A DNA stretch of 9,117 bases from an uncultured Lachnospiraceae bacterium. GTDB lineage: Bacteria > Bacillota_A > Clostridia > Lachnospirales > Lachnospiraceae. Under the pieces are notes generated by a model that searched no databases, was not told where the DNA came from, and saw only the letters and a program-made list of their open reading frames with translations. A program made the position numbers and the translations under genes. How positions within the stretch are numbered: position 1 is the stretch's first letter; each line of letters opens with the position of its first letter. The DNA lies in the NCBI GenBank assembly GCA_910588595.1, contig CAJUQU010000150.1, forward strand, positions 1 through 9,117. Reading direction: 5' to 3'. This document shows, piece after piece, positions 4,839 through 9,117 of this stretch.

Positions 4839-5606
4839 TCACTCCTCAATCAAAGACAGAATCTCTTTGGTCAGCTCAAGATAGTCTGCTGTCACTTTGC
4901 TGTTTTTCCGATGTTTCAGCAGTGGTTTTCTGACTTTCTTATCCTCTGCGCTTTCGCATACTGCCGAACGGCTTATTATTGTATCAAAAATGATATATGT
5001 ATCCTGCTCTATCAGATCCATGATCCTGTTGAGACTTTTCTTCTGGTTGTCGAACATTGTAAGGAGACACGCATAATTGAGATCTGGCTGATATTCCCGT
5101 TTCTGCGCAGCATCCTCAAGATAATCCCGCATCAGTTCCAGTCCATTTATGCAAAAACCTGCTGCCTTAAAGGGAACTATCACCAGATCTGCAGCGTGCA
5201 GCGCACTCAATGTCAGAAACTGCATGGTCGGCTGGCAGTCTATGATCACGTAATCATATCTGTCTGCCATACTGTCGATCTGTCTGCGGAGCTCATTGTG
5301 ATTCAATCCGCGTACATCAGATTCCCTGTTGACACGTTCCAGCTCCGCCATTGATGGAATCACATCAAGATTTTTGTATTTACTGCGCCTTATCAGACTC
5401 TTTATAGTCTTCCCGCTATATATCCTGAGAAGTGTTTCCGCATTCGGATTATACTTCCACAAGATGTAGCTCGCATTTCCCTGCGGATCGGCGTCAATCA
5501 GCAGTACCCGCTTCCCCTCCCCTGCTGCCAGATTGTATGCAAGGTTCACTGCCGTTGTCGTCTTGGCACAGCCTCCCTTATAGTTACTCACCACTATTAC
5601 TTTCAT
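4839..5606 (-). CDS. parA: ParA/Soj-type partition ATPase
   Basis: The 255-residue protein has a deviant Walker A motif at its start (KGGCAKTTT, residues 10-18, with the signature Lys before GG), the A' motif RVLLIDADPQGNAS (33-46) and Walker B YVIIDCQPT (119-127). The IVPFKAAGFCINGLE segment (143-157) is typical of ParA. ParA dimers bind DNA non-specifically with ATP, and ParB-DNA complexes trigger hydrolysis to move plasmid copies apart. The short N-terminus without a DNA-binding domain indicates the Soj/type Ib size class. ATG 5606 is preceded by AGGAGGGAGAAGAGGA. The gene directly precedes parB and follows rep, so replication and partition are expressed together. Confidence 0.93.
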   Translation of the reverse strand: MKVIVVSNYKGGCAKTTTAVNLAYNLAAGEGKRVLLIDADPQGNASYILWKYNPNAETLLRIYSGKTIKSLIRRSKYKNLDVIPSMAELERVNRESDVRGLNHNELRRQIDSMADRYDYVIIDCQPTMQFLTLSALHAADLVIVPFKAAGFCINGLELMRDYLEDAAQKREYQPDLNYACLLTMFDNQKKSLNRIMDLIEQDTYIIFDTIISRSAVCESAEDKKVRKPLLKHRKNSKVTADYLELTKEILSLIEE

Positions 5607-5624
5607 TCCTCTTCTCCCTCCTGC

Positions 5625-5655
5625 CTGGCATTAGGACAGCTGCATCTGCTGCCAG
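5625..5655. repeat. Inverted repeat upstream of parA
   Basis: CTGGCA (5625-5630) pairs with TGCCAG (5650-5655), with a possible inner CAGC/GCTG pairing. It sits in the 75-base gap between rep and parA, just before the parA ribosome binding site. In transcripts it could tune parAB expression, or it could be a ParA/ParB operator in DNA. Neither can be shown from the sequence. Confidence 0.3.
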
Positions 5656-5681
5656 TTAGTGTTTTACTTATGCGGAGGCAC

Positions 5682-5690
5682 TTATCCACA
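5682..5690 (+). promoter_or_regulatory. Consensus DnaA-box sequence at the rep stop
   Basis: TTATCCACA matches the consensus DnaA box exactly and overlaps the last codons of rep. A single box, part of which is constrained by coding, is weak evidence for DnaA dependence. Another copy at 244-252 sits in a coding motif. Confidence 0.3.
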
Positions 5691-6503
5691 ATCCCCTGCA
5701 TTAACCGTCTCCCACTTGCTTTTTATCCTGATCTCCGTATAGTAAAAGTAACTCATGCCATTGTAGCGATTGACACCTGTTCGAATACTGTTCTTATCAA
5801 TGTAGAATCCTTCCCTTGGTTTCGGTCCCTCCTGAATGATCTTCCGCATTGTCCAGTGACTATACTTTTTTTCATTGTCTTTACCGAATACGTCTTCTGG
5901 GCGTACCAGATTTTTGCTGGTGGAATAACTAAGGCACCTCTTCCTGTCCTCTTCCGGCAGAAAGCTTAGCTGTCCTTCTGTTTCATCGTCTTTGCTCTTC
6001 TTGGTCAGATAATCTGCAAGCTGCTCATAGCCACCTTCTTCCCGCAGGCTCTGAAAATTAATGCCTGCCCTTCCCCACAGCTCCTTACAAATCAGATCAA
6101 CATTTTGTATCGTCCTTGGACGGTTGATCAGTATATGTACATGTATGCCGCCATACCTTCCGATCTCGATCCGGCGGATCCATTTCAACTGTTCCCCCGC
6201 TCTCTTGTACCTTTTCCGAAGTTTCTCTGTCCAGTCCTGCACATCTTTGAGCACTTCCTTTGACGTCTTCCTTGTACCTCTCGGATATTTCAATGTGAGC
6301 CACAGATCCCACGGGTGAAAGTTCAATATTATGGTTCGGCGCACCCTCTTTGCTTTATTGGTCAGATTCTGTCTTGCGATCTGTTCAGGAGTCGCTTTCA
6401 CCCGTGCTGCCCTTTTTTCTCCCTTGGCACCGTAATTTCCGACGAAGCTGTATTCATAATCTATTACATCACCCATATCATATGTTTTTTTGAAATACGC
6501 CAT
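5682..6503 (-). CDS. rep: HUH-type rolling-circle replication initiator
   Basis: This 273-residue protein carries the three motifs of HUH replication endonucleases in order: motif 1 LWLTLKYP (67-74), the metal-binding HUH pair in GGIHVHILIN (His121, His123), and the catalytic tyrosine region ADYLTKKSKD (Tyr165, with the following Lys). Such proteins nick one strand at the double-strand origin, stay covalently attached through Tyr, and initiate rolling-circle replication of plasmids or single-stranded phages. Only one Tyr is evident in the motif, as in plasmid-type Rep. ATG 6503 has GGAG about ten bases upstream. Immediately upstream lies an intergenic region with a large inverted repeat (6669-6757) that fits an origin, and parA and parB follow downstream. 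Confidence 0.85.
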   Translation of the reverse strand: MAYFKKTYDMGDVIDYEYSFVGNYGAKGEKRAARVKATPEQIARQNLTNKAKRVRRTIILNFHPWDLWLTLKYPRGTRKTSKEVLKDVQDWTEKLRKRYKRAGEQLKWIRRIEIGRYGGIHVHILINRPRTIQNVDLICKELWGRAGINFQSLREEGGYEQLADYLTKKSKDDETEGQLSFLPEEDRKRCLSYSTSKNLVRPEDVFGKDNEKKYSHWTMRKIIQEGPKPREGFYIDKNSIRTGVNRYNGMSYFYYTEIRIKSKWETVNAGDCG

Positions 6504-6785
6504 CGGTACGAATCTCCATCTTTAATATAGTTAGAATGTTTCCAACAGGCCATCTAAGCCTTGATTTTACTAGCTTTTAGCATGTACTAATTGCTGTTGT
6601 TAATTGTGTACTTGTATTTTATAGTACTACGATATTTTTTTAAATAAAACACTATACTTGTGCACCCCCCTGCGCGACACACAGGTACATTTTCCCCGTG
6701 GTCGCTATAGGAACTTAGTGAGAAATCAGCGACACACCAGCATATGTGTCGCGCAGGAGGTACAGGCAAGCATTCTTATGCATTA
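6504..6785. other. Intergenic region upstream of rep; candidate origin region
   Basis: This is 282 bases without a credible gene. The part nearest rep (6504-6660) is A+T-rich with several short GTAC-containing inverted segments and probably holds the rep promoter. I could not place a convincing -35/-10 pair. The far part (6661-6760) holds the GC-rich inverted-repeat structure. This arrangement, an AT-rich stretch beside a structured element just upstream of a Rep gene, is typical of plasmid origins. Confidence 0.5.
6669..6757. repeat. Large inverted repeat with GCGACACA motifs; candidate double-strand origin
   Basis: CCTGCGCGACACA (6669-6681) is the exact reverse complement of TGTGTCGCGCAGG (6745-6757). 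Inside it, GTCGCT (6701-6706) pairs with AGCGAC (6728-6733) around a 21-base loop. GCGACACA occurs twice directly (from 6674 and 6730) and once inverted (within 6745-6752), which looks like an iteron set for a binding protein. A nested cruciform plus repeated protein sites directly upstream of an HUH Rep gene is what a rolling-circle double-strand origin looks like. A transfer origin or single-strand origin is the alternative. Confidence 0.5.
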
Positions 6786-7142
6786 TCACCCCCTCCTAAT
6801 CTGCTGGTTTTCTATTTTCTGCTGTCTCTGTTGTTGTTTTTCAAACAACTCTGTATCAAAGATGATCGGACTATTGCGGCGTGTCGGATCCTGCTTCTTG
6901 GCAAACGTCTGTCCCTTTGTCCGATATTGTTTCATGAGATACTCTTTTGTGTAGCCGAGCTTTACCAGCTCACCCAGCCGCATGATTCTCTTGGGGTATT
7001 TTGATGGCTCTTCTGCCTCTCTTTGCTGCTTTATCTGAGCTTCCAGTGCCGCTATTCTTTTTTCTAATGCAGAATCTCTTTTTTCACTTTCCACAAGAAT
7101 CTTCGCTAATCGCTTCTCCAAATCCTCTCCTGTCCCTGTCAA
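6786..7142 (-). CDS. Coiled-coil protein with a helix-turn-helix-like C-terminal half
   Basis: The frame has 118 residues from a TTG at 7142, with AGGAGG about ten bases upstream; no ATG with a ribosome binding site is available. Residues 5-45 are a charged coiled-coil-like helix (EKRLAKILVESEKRDSALEK, then RIAALEAQIKQQREAEE). The second half, RIMRLGELVKLGYTKEYLMK then QYRTKGQTFAKK and RNSPIIFDTELFEKQQQRQQ, has the look of a small winged-helix or excisionase-like DNA-binding domain. I associate this pattern with clostridial mobile elements, from memory. Its place between the repressor module and the candidate origin suggests a DNA-binding accessory role in replication or copy control, which is inference. 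Confidence 0.6.
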   Translation of the reverse strand: MTGTGEDLEKRLAKILVESEKRDSALEKRIAALEAQIKQQREAEEPSKYPKRIMRLGELVKLGYTKEYLMKQYRTKGQTFAKKQDPTRRNSPIIFDTELFEKQQQRQQKIENQQIRRG

Positions 7143-7156
7143 AATGTTCTCACCTC

Positions 7157-7318
7157 CTACTTTCCCACCAGCTCCGGCTCGTCCGCCCAGCTCTCATCCA
7201 GCTCTTTCAGCTGCATCCTCTTGACCATGTAGCCAAGGATAAATGCTTTTTCTACTTCTGACTTCTTTACAAAATTCTCTGCAGTACGCACTGCCGATTC
7301 TTTCTTTTCCTGATCCAT
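7157..7318 (-). CDS. Small acidic hypothetical protein, 53 aa
   Basis: The ATG at 7318 follows a perfect AGGAGG with a good spacer. The protein opens MDQEKKESAVRTAENFVKKS and ends DESWADEPELVGK, helical with an acidic tail. No domain is recognised. Its stop codon lies directly beside the AGGAGG of the 118-aa gene, so the two are co-transcribed and probably coupled. Its translation start region and opening residues resemble those of the 67-aa gene at 7629-7832, so the two may be distant paralogues. Confidence 0.65.
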   Translation of the reverse strand: MDQEKKESAVRTAENFVKKSEVEKAFILGYMVKRMQLKELDESWADEPELVGK

Positions 7319-7335
7319 ATATTCACCTCCTGTCG

Positions 7336-7364
7336 TTGTCTTTTTCCTGTTTCTCCCTTATACT
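7336..7364 (+). promoter_or_regulatory. Sigma-A promoter for the 71-aa gene
   Basis: TTGTCT (7336-7341), a 17-base spacer and TATACT (7359-7364). Transcription would start near 7371. The short leader contains a small GGCTC/GAGCC stem before the AAAGGAG ribosome binding site. Confidence 0.55.
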
Positions 7365-7416
7365 GTCCTTACAGGCTCCCGCCAGAGCCGAGTACAGAAG
7401 AAAGGAGAAATTCTTC

Positions 7417-7632
7417 ATGTGGACATACCATACTTCTATTGGTCTTTTAAAAATTGTCAAAATACAAGGAACATATTATTTTATGCTCGGTCATGATGAA
7501 ACTGCATGGACTGGACATACCAATCCACAGGTAGTAGCCGATGATGTGTATTGCCACGTTACTGGCTGTCCAGCATGGGACAATTCCAACATCACCGGAC
7601 CAACCGATCTGTCAGAATGGAAGAAATGTTAA
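7417..7632 (+). CDS. Small hypothetical protein, 71 aa (MWTYHTSIG start)
   Basis: The ATG at 7417 follows AAAGGAG with a nine-base spacer, and a plausible sigma-A promoter lies about 60 bases upstream. The protein opens MWTYHTSIGLLKIVKIQGTY and contains AWTGHTNPQVVADDVYCHVT and GCPAWDNSNITGPTDLSEW. It is rich in Trp, Asp and Thr, apparently a small beta-rich soluble fold, with two Cys. The sequence gives the impression of a conserved small protein of Lachnospiraceae mobile elements, but I know no function for it. It points against the surrounding leftward genes, and its TAA overlaps the TAA of the 67-aa gene within a shared GTTAAC. Confidence 0.65.
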   Translation: MWTYHTSIGLLKIVKIQGTYYFMLGHDETAWTGHTNPQVVADDVYCHVTGCPAWDNSNITGPTDLSEWKKC

Positions 7633-7832
7633 CAATATGGCAATTCATTATCAGTATTATTCCTTATTGCTAGGATCTTCCCTTCTGTCACAATGAGCTG
7701 TAAAAGTGCATAACAATCCTTGTCAGTCATTGACTGTGGTGATTGCTGATACTGCTCAACCTTTTGTAAAATGACATTCTCAGCTTTATCGAGAATGTCA
7801 TTTTTCTTAGTTGCCTCACTCTCTTTATCCAT
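7629..7832 (-). CDS. Small helical hypothetical protein, 67 aa
   Basis: The ATG at 7832 has GGAGGTGAGTAC just upstream and is driven by a perfect-consensus sigma-A promoter at 7883-7911. The protein opens MDKESEATKKNDILDKAENV and contains QKVEQYQQSPQSMTDKDCYA and LLQLIVTEGKILAIRNNT. It is helical and charged, with no membrane segment and one Cys. It is the first gene leftward of the repressor, the position where phages and ICEs often place a Cro-like or antirepressor gene, but it shows no helix-turn-helix. Function unknown. Confidence 0.65.
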   Translation of the reverse strand: MDKESEATKKNDILDKAENVILQKVEQYQQSPQSMTDKDCYALLQLIVTEGKILAIRNNTDNELPYC

Positions 7833-7882
7833 GTACTCACCTCCTCGTTATCCAAAAGCAATTGTGTGTTAGCTTTGATTAC

Positions 7883-7911
7883 ATTATATTTAACATAGTT
7901 AATTATGTCAA
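7883..7911 (-). promoter_or_regulatory. Perfect-consensus sigma-A promoter, leftward
   Basis: On the minus strand: TTGACA (7906-7911), a 17-base spacer, TATAAT (7883-7888). Transcription would start near 7876 and run into the 67-aa gene. The spacer contains the palindrome TTAAC-ATA-GTTAA (7890-7902), so a protein bound there would block RNA polymerase. Confidence 0.85.
7890..7902. promoter_or_regulatory. Candidate repressor operator 1
   Basis: TTAAC, ATA, GTTAA: perfect 5-bp arms around a three-base centre, placed between -35 and -10 of the leftward promoter. A related sequence (11 of 13 bases) occurs in reverse orientation at 7922-7934. Both lie next to the gene for an XRE repressor, the most likely ligand. 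Confidence 0.5.
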
Positions 7912-7921
7912 GACTTTTTTG

Positions 7922-7934
7922 TTATCTATGTTTA
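7922..7934. promoter_or_regulatory. Candidate repressor operator 2
   Basis: Read on the minus strand, TAAACATAGATAA matches operator 1 at 11 of 13 positions. It lies between the two divergent promoters, nine bases upstream of the -35 of the repressor promoter, a position from which it could regulate both. Confidence 0.4.
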
Positions 7935-7942
7935 CTTTTTTA

Positions 7943-7971
7943 TTGACTAACTAAAACTTACATGTTATTAT
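7943..7971 (+). promoter_or_regulatory. Sigma-A promoter of the repressor gene
   Basis: TTGACT (7943-7948), a 17-base spacer and TATTAT (7966-7971), with a TG one base before the -10 (extended -10). Transcription would start near 7978, immediately before the GGAGG of the repressor gene, so the leader is very short. Confidence 0.8.
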
Positions 7972-7993
7972 CTGTCTATGGAGGTGTGAAAGA

Positions 7994-8398
7994 ATGACGG
8001 AGGGTGAGAGAATAAAGCAAATTCGCAAAGAAAATCGTATGACTTTAGAACAATTTGGAAATATATTAGGAGTAACTAAAGTTGCCATATCTAATATCGA
8101 AAACGGCAAACGCAATGTAACAGAGCAGATGCGAAAATCCATCTGTCGTGAATTTAATGTTGATCCTATCTGGCTCACTACAGGAGAAGGGGATAAACAT
8201 ATTGACCAAGCTGTTGAATCGATTGCAATACTAGATAAAATTCTTCATAATGAGAGCAAGCTTGCAAAGACCATGTTTAAGATGTTTGCCCAGTACACGC
8301 TTGAAGATTGGAAAGACCTTGAACGTATTGTAAACAAGAGCGCCGAATACATAAAAATGCTTGAAACTAAAGATGAATCTGATGAAAATAAGATTTGA
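7994..8398 (+). CDS. XRE-family transcriptional repressor (CI-like, no peptidase domain)
   Basis: The 134-residue protein has an N-terminal Cro/CI-type helix-turn-helix, MTLEQFGNILGVTKVAISNI followed by ENGKR (16-40), and the following helices end in FNVDPIWLTTGEG (54-66), a hallmark of this class. The C-terminal part (67-134) is helical and ends in an acidic and Lys-rich tail. It lacks the S24 peptidase domain of LexA/CI repressors, so induction by RecA self-cleavage is unlikely. ATG 7994 has GGAGG nine bases upstream. It is divergent from the 67-aa gene, and candidate operators between them suggest it represses that promoter and tunes its own. A bidirectional terminator follows about 80 bases downstream. 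Confidence 0.85.
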   Translation: MTEGERIKQIRKENRMTLEQFGNILGVTKVAISNIENGKRNVTEQMRKSICREFNVDPIWLTTGEGDKHIDQAVESIAILDKILHNESKLAKTMFKMFAQYTLEDWKDLERIVNKSAEYIKMLETKDESDENKI

Positions 8399-8577
8399 TT
8401 TATAAGAAAGTATATGTGATATTGTAAATGACAAGGCAATACCAATAGACAGTTAGCCTAGTTAATAAGTTACTAAGATATAAAAATAACCACAAACTTG
8501 CCAGGGTCAGCGGTTATTTTTATGCCTATTTCCTGCTGCCGACTGCATAGCCCAATGCAAAAAAAATTAATAGAATA
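8399..8577. other. Intergenic stretch between repressor and toxin-antitoxin locus
   Basis: About 180 bases without a credible ORF on either strand. Apart from the terminator hairpin at 8481-8522 and an AT-rich stretch leading into the antitoxin RNA promoter, I see nothing functional in it. Confidence 0.5.
8481..8522. terminator. Bidirectional intrinsic terminator after the repressor gene
   Basis: TAAAAATAACC pairs perfectly with GGTTATTTTTA (11 bp) around a 20-base loop. T-rich sequence closes each side. It ends the repressor transcript. Confidence 0.7.
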
Positions 8578-8606
8578 TTGCAATCATAATCTGCATATGC
8601 TATAAT
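8578..8606 (+). promoter_or_regulatory. Sigma-A promoter of the antitoxin RNA
   Basis: TTGCAA (8578-8583), a 17-base spacer, TATAAT (8601-8606), with an extended -10 TGC. The bases around the -10 (ATATGCTATAAT) are identical to those of the toxin promoter on the other strand. Predicted start near 8613. Confidence 0.8.
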
Positions 8607-8616
8607 GCCATTAGGC

Positions 8617-8640
8617 AAATGAGAGTAGTGCTCCATGACA
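8617..8640. repeat. Direct repeats DRb/DRa, antitoxin copy
   Basis: AAATGAGAGTA (8617-8627), four bases, TCCATGACA (8632-8640). Both blocks match 8768-8792 exactly, where they are separated by five bases. Confidence 0.8.
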
Positions 8641-8652
8641 GCACACAAAGCG

Positions 8653-8684
8653 AAAACCCTTGGGTGGTCAGACCCAAGGGTTTT
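8653..8684. terminator. Shared terminator hairpin of toxin and antitoxin RNAs
   Basis: AAAACCCTTGGGT (8653-8665) pairs perfectly with ACCCAAGGGTTTT (8672-8684) around GGTCAG. The plus strand continues TCTTTTA. On the minus strand the T-run is shorter, so termination of the toxin mRNA may be partly leaky. A hairpin used by both convergent RNAs is the seed-pairing site in Fst/par systems. Confidence 0.8.
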
Positions 8685-8692
8685 CTTTTAGG

Positions 8693-8788
8693 CTAATTGT
8701 CGCTGTCATCTCCATCTAGCCATTTGCAGATATAATAAACAACAATACCTGCTATGATGGAAACCAAAAATGAGAGTAACATATCCAT
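8693..8788 (-). CDS. Fst-like type I toxin, 31-aa membrane peptide
   Basis: The peptide reads MDMLLSFLVSIIAGIVVYYI, then CKWLDGDDSDN. It has a single hydrophobic helix (about 4-20), a short basic/aromatic junction (CKW) and an acidic C-terminal tail. That is the plan of Fst from plasmid pAD1, which also has an ~30-residue membrane peptide with an LDxxDD-type tail and inserts into the membrane, disrupting cell division and envelope function. ATG 8788 follows AAAGGGGGTG with a suitable spacer. A strong promoter is at 8837-8865, and the ~40-base leader can form a GUUGUC/GGCAAC helix at its 5' end, like the upstream helix of Fst mRNA. Translation should be blocked by the convergent RNA at 8613-8690. 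The likely role is plasmid addiction. Confidence 0.8.
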   Translation of the reverse strand: MDMLLSFLVSIIAGIVVYYICKWLDGDDSDN

Positions 8789-8792
8789 GACA
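8768..8792. repeat. Direct repeats DRb/DRa, toxin copy spanning the start codon
   Basis: AAATGAGAGTA (8768-8778) and TCCATGACA (8784-8792) repeat the blocks in the antitoxin RNA. Together they cover the toxin start codon and codons 3-7, the right place to block ribosome binding. Confidence 0.8.
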
Positions 8793-8836
8793 TCACACCC
8801 CCTTTCTGTTGCCAGATTGGGAGCGACAACGGTGTT

Positions 8837-8865
8837 ATTATAGCATATTTACCATGATGCCGCAA
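8837..8865 (-). promoter_or_regulatory. Sigma-A promoter of the toxin mRNA
   Basis: On the minus strand: TTGCGG (8860-8865), a 17-base spacer, TATAAT (8837-8842) with extended -10 TGC. Predicted start near 8830. Its core is nearly the same as that of the antitoxin RNA promoter, apart from a less consensus -35, which would favour excess antitoxin RNA. Confidence 0.8.
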
Positions 8866-8883
8866 CTTGAAAAGCACCGCCAG

Positions 8884-8991
8884 TCAGACTTTTCCCTTTA
8901 AATAACAGTATACTAAAAAATTGTATATTTCCTTGAACCTGCTTTCCTCAATTAGATCCAGCAGTTTTATGATTTTTTCCTTATAACTCAT
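8884..8991 (-). CDS. Small hypothetical protein, 35 aa
   Basis: The ATG at 8991 follows AGGTG with a six-base spacer. The peptide opens MSYKEKIIKLLDLIEESRFK and ends EIYNFLVYCYLKGKV: a charged amphipathic helix followed by an aromatic, hydrophobic helix that is too short and mixed to be a clear membrane span. Short proteins opening M-YKEKI--LL--IE are, from memory, frequent in clostridial genomes and lack an assigned function. It is transcribed in the same direction as the toxin and ends about 20 bases before the toxin -35. Confidence 0.55.
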   Translation of the reverse strand: MSYKEKIIKLLDLIEESRFKEIYNFLVYCYLKGKV

Positions 8992-9050
8992 ATATTTCAC
9001 CTGCTGCCTTTCTCTTAGATTCACACTGCCACGTTAATATAGGCTTATGT

Positions 9051-9070
9051 TATGATAATATGGTATCATA
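9051..9070. repeat. 7-bp inverted repeat upstream of the 35-aa gene
   Basis: TATGATA, a six-base centre, TATCATA. It lies 60 bases upstream of the 35-aa gene start and could be an operator. No clear promoter is seen beside it. Confidence 0.3.
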
Positions 9071-9093
9071 GCACAAGGGATAAAATCTACCTC

Positions 9094-9117
9094 AGATCGG
9101 AAGAGCGTCGTGTAGGG
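9094..9117. other. Illumina adapter sequence (assembly artefact)
   Basis: The final 24 bases begin AGATCGGAAGAGC and continue as the TruSeq universal adapter (GTCGTGTAGGG). They are not biological. The true sequence ends at about 9093. Confidence 0.95.

Larger units (their letters stand above)
8613..8690 (+). ncRNA. Predicted antitoxin RNA (RNAII-like) of a type I system
   Basis: A strong promoter and a perfect terminator frame an ~78-base transcript with no ribosome binding site and no credible gene. It converges on the toxin transcript and shares its terminator. Its 5' half carries AAATGAGAGTA (8617-8627) and TCCATGACA (8632-8640). Both recur at 8768-8778 and 8784-8792, on the strand complementary to the toxin mRNA around its start codon. 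The RNA can therefore pair with the toxin mRNA at two places near the start, in addition to the terminator loop. This is how RNAII of the pAD1 par locus represses Fst translation. Size and layout agree with that system; the evidence is by architecture. Confidence 0.75.

Noticed and set aside
1060..5696. A shared 12-mer TCCACAATCCCC at 1060-1071 and 5685-5696, considered as a repeated replication site.
   Set aside because: A few 12-base matches are expected by chance in 9 kb, and the flanks do not match.
6701..6715. CTATAGGAACTT resembling half of an FRT recombination site.
   Set aside because: Only about ten bases agree, no symmetrical partner has the right spacing, and no tyrosine recombinase gene is present.
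8620..8697. A 25-codon ORF (ATGAGAGTAGTG...) covering the antitoxin RNA on the plus strand, and a shorter one from 8635.
   Set aside because: Neither has a ribosome binding site, both read through the terminator hairpin, and the region is better explained as a non-coding antisense RNA.
1..9093. CRISPR array, tRNA, rRNA or insertion sequence.
   Set aside because: No regularly spaced repeats, no cloverleaf-like or rRNA sequence recognised, and no transposase or terminal inverted repeats found on either strand.

Overview
The window reads as a contig from a mobile element of a low-to-moderate G+C Gram-positive bacterium, most likely a gut clostridium of the Lachnospiraceae type. The reasons are strong AGGAGG-type ribosome binding sites, near-consensus sigma-A promoters, several TTG starts and many small phage-like proteins that resemble those of Lachnospiraceae phages and plasmids. 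This is a family-level impression made without any database search. The last 24 bases are Illumina adapter, so the right edge is an assembly end and not biology.

Layout, right to left. At 8577-8865 lies a compact locus with the architecture of the Fst/par type I toxin-antitoxin system: a 31-aa membrane peptide on the minus strand, a short convergent RNA on the plus strand, a shared hairpin terminator, and two short direct repeats that make the RNA antisense to the toxin start region. A 35-aa gene lies beyond it. At 7629-8398 an XRE-family (CI-like) repressor faces a leftward 67-aa gene across a region with two strong divergent promoters and candidate operators. At 7417-7632 a 71-aa plus-strand gene has its own promoter. 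Two minus-strand genes follow: a 53-aa protein and a 118-aa coiled-coil/helix-turn-helix-like protein.

The 6504-6785 intergenic stretch holds a large inverted repeat with three GCGACACA motifs. It is a candidate rolling-circle origin, directly upstream of a leftward gene for an HUH replication initiator. ParA and ParB follow, with overlapping genes. parB contains two identical 17-bp palindromes that could be partition sites. The same strand then continues, tightly packed or overlapping, through a zinc-ribbon-like protein, an unknown protein, an HNH/Ref-like nuclease, a basic protein, a Cys-rich protein and a DNA methyltransferase that has lost its C-terminal AdoMet-binding motif.

The leftmost 1.3 kb holds very small phage-like ORFs. 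Several look broken by frameshift or truncation. The whole points to a plasmid or phage-plasmid: rolling-circle-type replication, ParAB partition, addiction by an RNA-regulated toxin, repressor control, and a decaying phage early-gene cargo. No capsid, integrase or relaxase was seen.
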